A stretch of DNA of 64,000 nt from contig JAAONU010000068.1 in assembly GCA_012932295.1 (NCBI GenBank), positions 60,724-124,723 on the forward strand, read 5' to 3'. The translations under genes and the position numbers were made by a program. The notes beneath the pieces were generated by a model. It had not been told where the DNA came from. It searched no databases and saw only the letters and a list, made by a program, of their open reading frames with translations. This document shows positions 12,098 to 23,897 of this stretch, one piece after another. The stretch's first letter is position 1. Every line of letters begins with the position of its first letter. The stretch comes from Cyclina sinensis. Taxonomy: Eukaryota > Mollusca > Bivalvia > Venerida > Veneridae.

Positions 12098-12624
12098 ATT
12101 ATCTGTTTGCACAGGCTTTGTCGATAAGTGGCCGAGGTCGCTTTTAAATGCAGAACTCGAACCTTTTAATGGTTGACGAGCATTACTTCGAGTTCCACCT
12201 CTTGTCTAACTCTTTATTCTCCAAATCTGTCAGATTCTTCTAAAGGGAACTGTTTTGTGTCGACAGTTCCAAGACAATAGCAGGTAAACTGCCGAAGAGA
12301 TACAGTAAATGTGTTTAGCTGCGCATTTCAGATTGAAATACAACCTTTACTTTGGCTGTTTTAAGTAAATTTTGGTCAGCTGTCAATGTTTATGTAATCA
12401 GCTTAGGCCCGTTCCAATAAACTTGACAGAAGCATGATTCTGGAGCCTCGTAAGGAAGATAGATTGTTTTTCATTTTATTTTCGAATACAGTTTGAACTG
12501 AAAAAAAACACTTAAAAATACGCTATAATTTTTTTAGACACGAGTACAAGCATATTTCAAAATGATTGTTTGTAAAAGTCTCCATCAGCTGTCGTTTAAA
12601 GCATATTAAGACTGTCTTGTTAAG
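12098..12624. other. 3' flank of Ly6-1 with poly(A) signal
   Basis: This is the downstream side of the minus-strand Ly6-1 gene. A minus-strand AATAAA (TTTATT at 12475-12480) lies about 145 bp past the stop codon and is preserved in unit 2 at 45435-45440, so it is the likely cleavage signal. The remainder shows nothing else. Confidence 0.5.
12475..12480 (-). terminator. Poly(A) signal AATAAA of Ly6-1
   Basis: Minus-strand AATAAA about 145 bp downstream of the Ly6-1 stop codon; the same hexamer stands at the same place behind Ly6-2. Confidence 0.5.
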
Positions 12625-15600
12625 TTAAATCAGACGATACAACATGGCGGCGAAGCCGGTAAGAACCAAGAGCATCTGCATAGACATTCGTGTCACTGGA
12701 CTTCCGTTACACAAATTCGTTTCACAAAAGCAGCGTTGAGCCTTGGCTCCTAAGTAAGAGAATTCGGCGCATCCTGGGTAAAGTTGGTCAGTAGAACATT
12801 TTCTGAAGATAACTTGGAAAAAGAAAATAAACAGGCAGTGTTATAAACGTGTCGTATCGACAAAAGTAATAATAGTAAAAAGTTACACATCTGACATATA
12901 TAATGTAACTTAAGGAAGTTTGAACATCAAGGCGGATATCTTCAGGCGTTGTCAGAAAAATAATATAACATTCAAAATGGCTTCTTTCAAATACTGCGTA
13001 AGCTTTGCGTTAAAAAGAGTTGAAATTTTCCAGTTTTCTGATTTTCAATAATCTCAATTTTGTCATCTTAAATACAGCTGCTATTGAAGCGGTTATATCG
13101 CTGTGTTTCGGGAAGAAAAATCCAAATTCTATTCTGATCTGTACAAACCTTTGTGTTCACCATTTTCAACCTCTATTTTCGTGCATACTCCGTCGCACTC
13201 AGTTGGGTTACTTGGTTCGTCACACATGTTACATTCGTAACACATGTAACCTTCCGTGCCTGTGAAAAGAATAAATTTAACAAACTGATAATTGGAATAA
13301 TTTTTTTATCTTTATTTACTGCCATGACAACGAAACATCATATGACGGGAAATATAATGATTCGAAGACAAAAATTTGAAAACCAATTTAAGTTGTTTTC
13401 CGAAGATACAAAAAAAAACATTTATCAGCAAATACTGCGAGATTCCTTAATGTTTTAGGATTTTAAACACATGTTGAACATGTTGATTGGTCAAAACAAT
13501 AACACATTTCTCTTTAAACCTTAAAAAATGAAACTGTAAAAAAAATCGACGAGTGACTTTTTAAATATTTTTCTCATCAAAGTTTGACCATACTGAGGTG
13601 ACATATTTCTGCCACCATTTAAAAATTCAGTTTTACTTGCAAAGAGAAAAAAAAGCTGAAAACACTAGCGTGTATAAATTTGCCGAATTATTGAAATCAG
13701 TAAATACAATAGCAATTAAATATCTTAGAAATTATGTACCTGAAGCATTTGCACTAAGGAGTACACGTTTGTAATTACAATGTATGTGCAAAAACTAGAC
13801 ATTTTTATATAAACTATACAATTTATTGAATTATATAGTGTTATGTAAAGCTCTATGTACAAAAAAAACGAAAACAAAACAACATAAAATGATTTCATTA
13901 ATTAATAAATTAAGAATAAGACAAAGCCATGATGTACTAGTATTTTGATGTATGTATACTAAACGCAATAAATTTAAAGTATGTAATTTTCTTGATAATA
14001 ATCTTGCTTTCTTGAAAAACAAATTTTATGGAGATTTAAAATTTCTAACATCATGCTTGTTTCTGCGCTAAACTGACACCTAATGTATAAAGTTTCAAGT
14101 TTCAAATTCATTGGCAAAATCAGCAGTGCAATGCCTTCGGCCATTTACAATAAATAAAAAAATATGTCAAAGGCTCTGACAAAGTATTGATAGAAAAATA
14201 GGTATTCCATATCAAAATATATAATAGAAAGTTAAAGACACAGTAACATTAATTAGTATTTGCATTTTTTCTCTTTCCAGTGCTTTTGTTAAAAACACAT
14301 CAATTTGTGTTAATGTTAAATTTACGATTATTAAATCACAAAATTTATAACAGCTGGAAATGATGTTCTGCCGAAATATTCAGATCTTAACCGTTAACCT
14401 GCTGGGACCGAGTGATTAGCCTTTGCCACCAGTATAGAGCCAGGCCAGCCTGCACATCCGTGCAGTCTGACCAGACTCTACACTTTTGGCACCATTTTTT
14501 GTATTTTGATATTAAAATCCCTTAAATTTTGAATGGACTGTTCCAAATTTAAAACTGGGCGAATCCATTTCAAAAGTTCAGCAGGTTAAGGGTTAAACCT
14601 TGATATTTCGGACAACATATGCGCATATGATATTCAGACTCAAAACAACGAAAGTTACACAGCTTACAAATTCTTTCACTCCTTCTTTTACACCAGTGTA
14701 TCTACCAAATTAGATACCAAGGCAGTATGAAGCTAGTCTGACGTGAGTTAGATGTTTTCTGTATGTACTATTACTAATTTCATCTAAATATTCGTCTAAA
14801 CAAAATTCGGTTTTGTATTTATAGTAGTAATAAAGTTTAGGAGATTCCCTCATAAGAACATTCCACTCCTGAATATACTGGTCCCTTAGTCTTGTTTTGA
14901 TAATGGTATATCGTTAAGTTCTCGTAAAAGTCATCAAAATATTATTGAAACATAAATTGTCAATGATACTTTTGACATTAGAAGCCCACGTATTATCCAT
15001 ATACTGCACTATTCGGAGTTTGAGGCTTTACACTCGGTATATATTTACAAAATTTCAAATGTTATTTGTCAACCTTTTAATAGTCATATAAAATTATAAA
15101 AAGTAATGCAAATGTAAAAGGTTTACACAAAATGTTTAAAGATTTAAAATAAAAATTTATCGAAAAAGTACCTATCACGAAATTTTTCAGGTAACATGAT
15201 ATACTGAAAGCTTTCGCGAGAGTAAAATAATTATTCTAACAAAACATTATATACATCAAATGCTCAATACTGCTAAATCTTCACCAGTTAAATATATGTC
15301 AATCTTTCTGTCATAAAAAGCCAGATCTACAACGACAACAATTGAGCTAACCGACTTTCTAGAAATCTTTTCTAGAAACCACTTAATTATGTGATTTTCA
15401 TCAAAACTTTACATGAAAACTATCAACAGTATTTGATGGGCCAAATTAAATGTTGATACCTTAACGGACATTACGTAGCAGCTCAGCCTCATAGCAGAAA
15501 AAAAGCAAGCTATTGTTAGATGATATATTTTTTATTCTATGTCATTTTCTTTTCAGGGAAGCCAGATAATTTTTAACTAGAATTTCATGTATATATCTAA

Positions 15601-15763
15601 CTAAAAACTTTTCGTGATTTTTTGGGAGTTACAAGTACTTGTTTACAGAAATATGTCACCTATAATTACAGCTCTAAAATGATTCTAAAGTTAAAACTGA
15701 CTGACCTGAGGCGACCAGAACTAGGATTCCTAGTACAGTACAAATCTTTGTTGAAGTTTTCAT
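12625..15763 (-). CDS. Ly6/uPAR (three-finger) GPI-anchored protein, copy 1 (Ly6-1)
   Basis: Three exons on the minus strand: 15706-15763, 13149-13259 and 12625-12812, introns GT-AG, both in phase 1, giving 118 aa. Exon 1 encodes a signal peptide (MKTSTKICTVLGILVLVAS). Exons 2 and 3 encode a Ly6/uPAR domain with ten cysteines at about 26, 29, 32, 41, 45, 62, 71, 84, 86 and 91, ending in the family hallmark LCNG. A hydrophobic C-terminus after Ser94 (about residues 99-118) fits a GPI-attachment signal, so the protein should sit outside the plasma membrane. The family serves as receptors, modulators or adhesion proteins; ligand and exact role are unknown here. The gene is intact. It is the paralogue of Ly6-2 at 45586-48984 and differs from it at 33 of 118 residues. 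Intron 1 carries a TTAA-ended MITE that Ly6-2 lacks. Start chosen because it opens a classical signal peptide 72 bp below a TATA-like box. Confidence 0.85.
14394..14589. mobile_element. TTAA-ended MITE in Ly6-1 intron 1
   Basis: A 196-bp element starts TTAACCTGCTG and ends with the exact reverse complement CAGCAGGTTAA. TTAA at both ends suggests a TTAA target duplication as in piggyBac-like elements. There is no coding capacity. Unit 2 has no copy; a different, non-homologous segment (about 47314-47990) stands there. Confidence 0.7.
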
Positions 15764-15833
15764 TGTTTTCCAGTTTGTCAAGGAATGATCTATAGAGTGA
15801 GCAGTCACTGTCGATCCACGGCTAACAAGCCAA

Positions 15834-15876
15834 ATAGTATAAATGTTGATGCAATTTGTTACGCGTCAGTCATTGG
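15834..15876 (-). promoter_or_regulatory. Putative core promoter of Ly6-1
   Basis: On the minus strand, CCAAT (ATTGG at 15872-15876) is followed by TGACGCG and by a TATA-like ATTTATACTAT (about 15834-15845), some 70 bp before the ATG. The same order survives upstream of Ly6-2 (49040-49083) although the sequence between TATA-like box and ATG has changed. Prediction only. Confidence 0.4.
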
Positions 15877-16025
15877 TCATTCTTCAAGTAGTCCGAATGA
15901 GATGTCAAAACTAATCCTCTTCTCTTTTGGCTACAGTCATTTCAAAAAGTTATTTACACAGATATTTTTGGCCTACTGAAAACATCTCTTATATGTTGAA
16001 AAGATACCAATTACACATCGTGTTG

Positions 16026-16027
<2 letters not shown>

Positions 16028-16063
<36 letters not shown>
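16028..16063. repeat. (CT)n microsatellite
   Basis: A pure CT tract of about 34 bases. The counterpart in unit 2 at 49237-49259 is shorter. Confidence 0.95.
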
Positions 16064-16065
<2 letters not shown>

Positions 16066-16239
16066 ACATTCTAAAAAACCTTGATATTCTTCCATACAAC
16101 TCTGACATCATCAGTTTTGGGTTTTGGGGGCGTATTCTTATGTAATTTCACGGAAAATTACAGGAATGACTGAGTTGACAATATTGTTTCCGTTTACAGG
16201 CTCTGAAAACATACTGTTCACTGAAAATGTTTCTTTGCG

Positions 16240-16900
16240 ACGGTTAATGGCTATAAACTGCTAGCCAAGGGTAAATAAATCAAAGCACTGAAGGCACTGA
16301 ATTTATTTAGATCTACAAAGTGCACAATAGTTTGTATTTTAACAATGTATGCTAAACTCTACAAGCATTACTTTACATTTTCATGCAAAATTGTACTCCA
16401 GGCAAACAGTTAAAAGCTTTTCACATGAGGGAAAAACAGTTTGTGAAAGAGTAAAGTAAATTTCTACCTTGTGGAAAACTTTAAACATATTTTAAACATA
16501 TTTTAAGTCATAAAAGGGTCATTACAAGGGGAAACTATTGGTTTGCTTCTGCTTCATAAGCAATACTGTGATATGAAGTTTGCCAAATTTACAAAATAAC
16601 AAGCAAATTCGTTGATTGAATGTTTGATAGTAAAACTAATGCAGTCCTTTTGCTTATTTTTCCATACTGTAAAACAGTTCTTACGGTCGAAAGGGGTCAT
16701 GATGGTATCAAAACAAGAAGTGCAAGTCTCAAAACAGTATGTTAAAGAGTAAATTGAAAATTCTACCTCGTCGAAAACTTTAAACATATTTTAAGTCATA
16801 AAGGGTCATTACTCTTAGATATCATTGATAGATTACCTACCCTTCACAGAGTTAGTTACCAAGACTGTGGTCATTATAATAAACAAGTATTTTAAGTCTT
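16240..16900. repeat. Repetitive spacer upstream of Ly6-1
   Basis: Degenerate direct repeats with 'gagggaaaaacagtttgt', 'tctacctcgtcgaaaacttt', 'aaacatattttaagtcata' and 'aaagggtcattac' occur at about 16430-16540 and 16660-16815. The minus-strand frame at 16554-16787 recurs in unit 2 (50107-50340) but consists of this repeat and resembles no known protein. Confidence 0.5.
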
Positions 16901-18042
16901 AAAGCAACGTGACATTGTCATTCTTCAAATGGTCCAGCTAAAAATGAAATATCGAATAAAATGATTCAGATTCATTTGGTAATCATGTTGTGCAATGTTC
17001 TAAACTTAAATTAAAAATTAATTGGTACAATAAAACACTTTTAAAACTACAAAAATCTGTTGATTGTATCATCTAATTAATGCCGAATTTTCATTTCATA
17101 AGAAATAATAACGTTCATAAATAAGATACCGCGTCTGAAGCTCACGGCTGTCTCTACAACAGTTTTGCAGATGCTTTAATATTTTAGAAGGAAACCATTT
17201 ATAAATGCGTATGAAGTTATACTTAAAGTGTAAATTATCAATAAAAATACAACAAAAAATTTGCTTTTTGATGTTAGAATACTTGTTTTGGTCGGGGGAA
17301 AAGTTTGGGGTGGGAGGGTAAATTATGGATCGGTCAGGTCACCGGCCCGACGACCCAAACAAATGAAAATGGTGAATGGCGAAAAATAGAACACAGTCAG
17401 GACCAAAGCCACCGGATTTACTTTTAAAAATTGCTCTCTTTTTTATGACGAGTAGTGTAGTAAAACGCTACACTAGTACTCAAACATTTCCTGTGCGCAT
17501 CAGGGGATGAAGACAGACCAATCATTTCCAAAGGCCAAATCCTTGTGTAAGTTAAATCTAAATCTGTATCCGGCTGATAAGAGACTTCCGTGATCGGGTG
17601 TGTTGATAGATTGATTATCTAGTGTAATTTGGAACAGGAACAAACTATGATTAATGAAAATACAGTTGAATATTCATTAAATGAGAGTTGTCATCTACTG
17701 TGTCATCAATTTGTGAAGTATAAGTGAAATTATGTAATTGTACTTTCATTATGTACTAAAAATACAGACACATTTACTCAAACATTTATCTTCATGTCAA
17801 AAATATGTATTTCTCATGTCACGTTTCGGAATTAGAGATACGTATATGAACTTGAACTATTCTTGATGCGAGAGAGATTCAAGATGCAGTCGCACGTGGG
17901 TCCGAGGTACGTCAGTCGGACTAACGGCAAACAGGCGAAATGGCGTAATTGAATGTCAGAAAATACTTTAAAAACTGGTTTATTTCTCGGGAATGCAATT
18001 GTAAGATTGTAAGAAACTTAATAAACGGATGAAAACAACTTC
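16901..18042. other. Duplicated spacer, nothing recognised
   Basis: Non-coding and colinear with about 50440-51590 in unit 2. No gene or RNA is recognised. Conservation between the two units reflects recent duplication rather than constraint. Confidence 0.5.
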
Positions 18043-18679
18043 ATGAAACTTGGTTAATTAAGATCACTTTAAATCGAAAAAAAAGTGTTGAACGTTTCGT
18101 CGGGTGTTGTTTTCAATGGTGAGTTACAGCTAGAGTCCATCACAAGGGCCGGTCCACATTATATTATGCCACAGTTTATAGTCACATTTAACTAGTTCTA
18201 GCATAAAATCGCTTGTTTTTGCCCGTTTTGCCTATGTTTTAACGAGAGCAAAAAGATGTGTTAACAAGGAAGTTTTCGCGCTCACGCGCTGTTATTACCT
18301 GTTTTCAGTTATGCGCGTTACAGGGCCTTTGTAAATAATGGACGCTGATCCGTCTTTTGTGCCCAAAATCGGCAGTTTATTCAGTTTACCTTTTTGTCTA
18401 TTTTAGCACAACGTGAGTTCAAATAGCCATACAAGCCGTCAATGTATACTATCAATCGTAAATCCACATGAAATCCTTCCAAATATTTTTTTAAATCGAC
18501 ACTTTTTAGTTTCAAGTTGGGCGCTCGACAGGTCGAAACATGTTGACGTGTCGCCCTGGAACGCATATTTAAAACACGTATCTATAACAACCTAAAGGCG
18601 ATTGTACTATTGTTTTGTTTTTGTTTTTTTCGTAAACACGTCTTTTCTAGATCATGTTATGCTAGAATAGCGTTAAAGC

Positions 18680-18731
18680 AATTTTTTCGTGTCATAACAT
18701 CTGCAGAATTCTGCAGATGTTATAACACGAA
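18680..18731. repeat. Near-perfect 52-bp palindrome
   Basis: ATAACATCTGCAG is followed by AATTC and TGCAGATGTTAT, extended outward by TTTTTCGTGT on the left and ACACGAAAAA on the right, with a single mismatch. It lies almost exactly in the middle of the 18043-19337 presence/absence block. Confidence 0.85.
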
Positions 18732-18839
18732 AAAACGTGTGTTAACCCTATATTGACAGTCGCTTTCACAATATGACAACCAAAATGTAATTTATTTAGG
18801 CTTACTTTCATACACTTTTTAATTTTAACAAAAAATACA

Positions 18840-19020
18840 ATGTGATGCCACGAAAATACGACGCGAGAACTCAAAATTACGATGCGACAGCACAAAAACA
18901 CGATGCAAAGGCGCACTAAAAATATCGCACGTTAATTTCTCGTCCTCGCATCGTATTTTCCTGCTGTTGCAGTGTAATTTCGCGTCCTCGCGTCGTATTT
19001 TTGTGTCTTCCCATCGTATT
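18840..19020. repeat. Mirrored ACGACGCG / CGCGTCGT motifs
   Basis: The left half has repeated 'acgacgcgagaactcaaaat' and 'acgatgcgacagcacaaaaa' type motifs; the right half has their reverse complements ('cgcatcgtattttcctgctg', 'cgcgtcgtatttttgtgt'). The result is several possible nested hairpins and an otherwise unusual CpG density for this region. Confidence 0.6.
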
Positions 19021-19559
19021 ATCGTACTGTTGCTTCTAAGGTGCCAGAGCGAAACTACGATAGCCCTACCGTTTAACGTAAGATATTTCGCAAGCGGGTT
19101 CCATAATATAGTCAGCTCAAGGGCAGTGAAATGATATAAATTCAAAGCACATAGAATACTGTCGGAAGCGAAAGTTAAATTGTGTGAAGATTGTTCTTTG
19201 TCACTGCACCCATGTGATAAGAATCACATCAATTCTTTCAATTGCTTTTTAGATATGCTCTAGAAAAGCATAATTTCAACATGAAAGTAATGGAGATAAC
19301 CCAAAAATGAACCAAGATAGAGTCATTGTTCGGACTTCCTTGTCACTTAAGTGTGACCATTGTAAACAGTATAAACTCAGTGCCTCAAGTATTTTCCGAG
19401 TTGTGACGTACAGATGTGACTAGAGATACTATGGTCATTTGAGACTCTAATAAGAGCATGCAGTGTCAAAGCTCGTATGTTAAGAGCAACCACTTAATAA
19501 CATTAATTTCAAGAGTGTTATGGTGCTACTCAATTATAGCTGTTATGCACTTCACTTAA

Positions 19560-20080
19560 GATGCTCAACTTTGTGATTGTGAATGTCAAGATATTAGTAT
19601 TTATACAAAAGTTTAATTATTTTCCATGTGAAAAGGGGCATAACTTTAGAAACACTGATCACTTAGTAATGTCCCTTGTAGTACAGATGTGCCTTGTCCC
19701 CAGTAGCAAGTATACTGTCTCCAGTAGCAAGTATGCCAAGAATGAGTTTAATATGTTTGACAGTTTTCAAAATTTTCTGTGTCAGTAACAAAATTCAACA
19801 TAAATTTCAAGTTGAAAGGGAGCAGAACTCTATAAAACAGCTTTAAGAGTAATGCCCCTTGTCTTACAACTGTGGCCTGTCATAATAAGCAAATATTCCA
19901 AGTTTCATACTGATTCCTTTGATAGATTTGAAATCATTTCATTAAATAACCAATTTTGACAAACATTCTAAATTAAAAAGGGGCTTAACTCTAAAAATAT
20001 ATCTCAGATGAATGCCCATTTTCTTACAACTGCATTTTTTCATTATATGCAAGTATTCCAAGATTTGTGGTGATACCAGT
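19560..20080. repeat. Tandem 'aaggggcataactct' units (~165 bp)
   Basis: Three to four degenerate units contain 'aaggggcataacttta', 'aatgtcccttgt', 'cttacaactgtg', 'agtattccaagtttcatac' and 'gatagatttgaaatcattt'. The copy in unit 2 is at about 52030-52500. The frame 19561-19788 arises from this repeat. Confidence 0.6.
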
Positions 20081-23000
20081 AACGGGCTACATCAAAGCTT
20101 TTGCACGATAACGTAGACGACCTAGCGAGTTTTCTTCGAAAGAGATAAGCTAAAAATAGGGGAAATGCCATCTATTAAACTGAAACACCTGACAATTGCT
20201 TATATCTAAGTCAAGAGCAGAAATCAAAAATATATATTTTTATGTACTAAGTACACTGTTCATAAAAAAGTAACAAAATCATTTGAGCAAATAACTAAGA
20301 TGTGAAAACAGAGATAAATAACCTGAAATGTATAAAAATAAAAAAGCAAAAATATATTGTGGTCTCACATGCAATTATACTGACAACACAGAAGTTAACA
20401 GAAACTAATTTCTTGACCTCATGATTATGTTCAAAACATTCAGTGTTGTTTTACTAGGTGTAATTTGGATATCAATATAATCAGATTTGTGCTAGACCTA
20501 CATAATGACTATGTTGAATAACCACTTGTGGCAAGTTTATAATGTGACACATACACCCTACCTTACATAAAGGAAACTTGCATAAAGTGTCCTATTCTAT
20601 GAGATACTTAAACAAAAAAAAACTTTCTTAAGCGGTATTAATAGTTTCAGACTGGATCTTATCTTTTGTATAGGAAATGTGGCAGGAAATTAATTTAAGG
20701 CAAAACATGCTCATGATGAAACCACAAACGTTTTTATTGAAATGTTTTAATCCTTACATTCTTTACGACAATATATTTGGAGATCTGTGCTCATCAATAA
20801 TCAACTGAAGGTGTTTCAAGCAAAGCATTAAAATATAAAAATATAATAATATATACATTATTATATACATAATATACAAGTAAAAGGTTATCAAAAAGTA
20901 GAGATTAGAACGAATGCTGAAATCTATATTAGAATATTTGGTTTGCCATATTGGAAAATATTAGAATTTTCGATTTTCGGACGTTCCATCAGTTATCCGA
21001 ATTTTAGTATCCGAATATATGTACTGTTTTCGTTCAGACTAACGTGGTTCGGGCAACTGCTGTGTATAACAAGTTTTAGCATTTCCAAAAATGCTTGAAA
21101 TCGCCGTTCAGCTATGCATTTCGTCTTCTCCATAGATGAATGTATTTCATGTTCTTCATTCATTAATTTGATAATCTTACAATATGTTTTGCACTGAAAA
21201 GCGAAGTTATATTTGATAATGTTCACACAGAAATTATAAAGTAGATGAAATATACATTGTACTGTACAGTAATTTTTATTGTAGCTGGACTATTTTTGAA
21301 AGCGGACGATTTGGCTTCTTTATGAAAAACATCCCAGTATCTTTATACATCATGTTAAAATTTGCAGCATTAAAACCTTGTAAATATTGACTTGTTGTAA
21401 ACCAGTCTACGCATAATTAATTGACTATTTGTGTAGTTTTTTAACTTTATTTATTACTAAAAATGTATACTTAACAAAAGCTAGATACAGTTCTTCAATA
21501 CCATAAGAATATTATATGTACAATTTAAACAGAATAAATTTTAGGTAAAAAATACGATATTGCCCTGACCCTAATCAGGGCTTTAATTTACAATTTGCCC
21601 TAATCAAGCATATATAAAACACGGAAAAATCCTGATCAAACTCCTCGCATCGGTTACGTCACGCTTTGCTACTTTTACTGTACTAATCAGGGGAAGTAAC
21701 CCCTGCGGGGAGTTTGTATCCTGATTAGAATCGCCCGGAAGCAAGCATTTATTTTTTTCTTTAAGTGCAAGTTTTGGAAAAAAAAAACAAACAAACCATA
21801 CTCTTAATTAGACTTCATTCTCTAGTTAAAAATGACATGTAGCAAAAAATATTGCGATTATCCTGTATTTATCCTACACGAGCCTGAAGACTGGTACTGA
21901 GATCGTACATTGATGATGGTATTTTTCAGCTGTAAGAATAAGTAACCCGACAAACATGGCGGTTGGGCGAGTCCATTTACGCATCCCTTGCTGAAGAATT
22001 TTGACGTCCATTTTGTTATCATGTGATATGAAATGCTTTGCTTTGATTGGCTAAAGGCAGGCGGTGTACAGGCAAAACAGTTCAAATTTTGTTAATTGTA
22101 TATATCGCCGTCCAGGAACGGCGATAATCAAGAAATGGCTTGTTTAATGGAAGCCTCAATACTTTTTTGTGATTGGCATAAACACAATTTCGTTCTTTAA
22201 AACGTCAATTATCGCTATAAATACAGTTGATGATATAGGAAGGGTTGTTTTTATCGATCAAGATTCAGGAAAACAGATAAATGTATTGGCATTGGTAATT
22301 TAATCAATATGCAAACTAAAAGAAAGGATGTTAAAAATAGTTTAAGCACATTTATTAGAGAAACTATTTGAGTTGTTCTAATTGATCTGACAACAAAACA
22401 ACACAAAGTATAATCAACAGACAAAGGCGTGATTGGTTGTTAGTGTACGTTTTCGTGTATAGGAACGTTGAATGTTATTGTTTTGAAATCTATTAATAGT
22501 AACAAGTAACTGATAAGAGATACAGGTAACTTTTTGAAGGTTGGCAAAAACATGGCGGTTGATAAAAATGCAAAACATAGTGATTTTGTAATTACAGTTA
22601 CAAAGTCATTTTTCATCAAATAATTCAATATTTTATATCATTTAAAGGGTCTGTAAACTCATATTTTACATATTTAAAAAATAATTGTCAAAACTGTTTA
22701 CTTTTTTGTTTGTAAATGGTTAAACATAGTGCTTCTGAGCTGCTAGAAAAATGCTGAAATGACAGGTATAAATTAGTTTAGATTTTATCTTTAAAAGCAA
22801 AAATTCAAAATCTGCTTATATTTTCAAAATATGAATTTAAAGAGCTTTCAAAAGATATCAGAATCTTAAAATTCGGCTGACAAAGAAAAAAGTTATCTAA
22901 AGTTAAAAATTCTGCTCCTATCAAATGTATATAAATATTGGTTCTCTTTGCCAACCAGTAGGTCAGCTATATTTTGGTAACAGGTGCTTGTGATGTCAAT

Positions 23001-23810
23001 GTGCCTATAAGTTATCTCATTACACGCATTCGGAATACCTCGCTGATTATCAAAGGTCCGAGAAGTGTCGATTGTTTCAATGCGAAGTAAATTTTACGAA
23101 TGGAACTTTTGCGGATGAATATTAAATTAATAACTTGTTAGTTTTTCGGTTTGATTTGCCAAAAAAAATTTAAATTATACCTCATGTTTTTTAAATCATC
23201 AGAATTCTGCAATATCAAAGCATTTTTTTAAAACTTCAAAGAAAACTCATACAACATGTGATACTATTTTTCAACGCGAATGTATGGATAAGAGGCGGGC
23301 ATGTAATTGTAACTAGAAAATCTGGTGTGAAGCTTTAGAAGCTTTCGCTTCTAAAAAATGCCCTTTGATTTCCTTCTGTTATAACTTATTCCAGGACAGC
23401 TTGTATCTTCTGCTTCATAATGATGTAACGTATTTTACTATTTTTAGACTTCGTACTACTTTCTATTTTTATGTAGAGAGAGTTTTTTTTCTCCTTACGC
23501 GAAAATTGCTGTATAAAATTATGCAAAGCTTCATCTTAAGATAATTCCTTCGGCACTTTTTTATGTTTTCAGTGTGGATACATATATTCTTTATGATTAA
23601 ACTGAATACATAACAAATTGTCCTGCTTCTTCTAGTATTATTTCTAACTAATTCGAATTAGTTTTTGTCCATTTCATTACTGATTGTAGAAGTCTTGACC
23701 TCATCCCCACAAAACTACATACTGTATTCCTCCGCCGAACTTATTCTTCATAACGTAATTATAAAATTACGAATTCGAAAAAAAGATGAACAGTCCACGT
23801 TCTTAATGTA
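20081..23810. other. Duplicated spacer with two unit-1-only blocks
   Basis: Mostly colinear with 52510-54680. Unit 1 has two extra blocks: about 21070-22122 (border ATAA on both sides) and about 22461-23005 (border TATA on both sides). The first contains a short inverted pair, GCCCTGA/TCAGGGC, at about 21560, and a CGCCGT...ACGGCG hairpin at about 22107-22126. No gene is recognised; short frames here are chance. Confidence 0.5.
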
Positions 23811-23816
23811 TTTATT
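23811..23816 (-). terminator. Poly(A) signal AATAAA of MsrA-A
   Basis: Minus-strand AATAAA (TTTATT) 82 bp past the MsrA-A stop; conserved behind MsrA-C at 54681-54686. Confidence 0.5.
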
Positions 23817-23897
23817 ATTCAACATGTGCATGTGTCTACAGAATTCTAAAAGTCGAAAAGTTTGGATATTGGTTTGTCCATTTATGCTTGAAAATCC

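Larger units (their letters stand above)
18043..19337. other. 1.3-kb block present in unit 1, absent in unit 2
   Basis: Unit 2 joins directly at about 51585 ('aataacttccttgtcac'). In unit 1 the same flanks are separated by about 1.3 kb, with ACTTC at both borders. That is either a 5-bp target duplication or microhomology at a deletion in unit 2. The block has a palindrome at its middle (18680-18731) and a run of mirrored CGTCGTATTTT motifs (18840-19020). No coding capacity is evident. Confidence 0.6.

Noticed and set aside
13020..13458. Plus-strand frames of 81 and 101 codons
   Set aside because: They lie antisense to Ly6 exon 2 and its flank; the minus-strand exon is supported by splice sites, a paralogue and a known domain.
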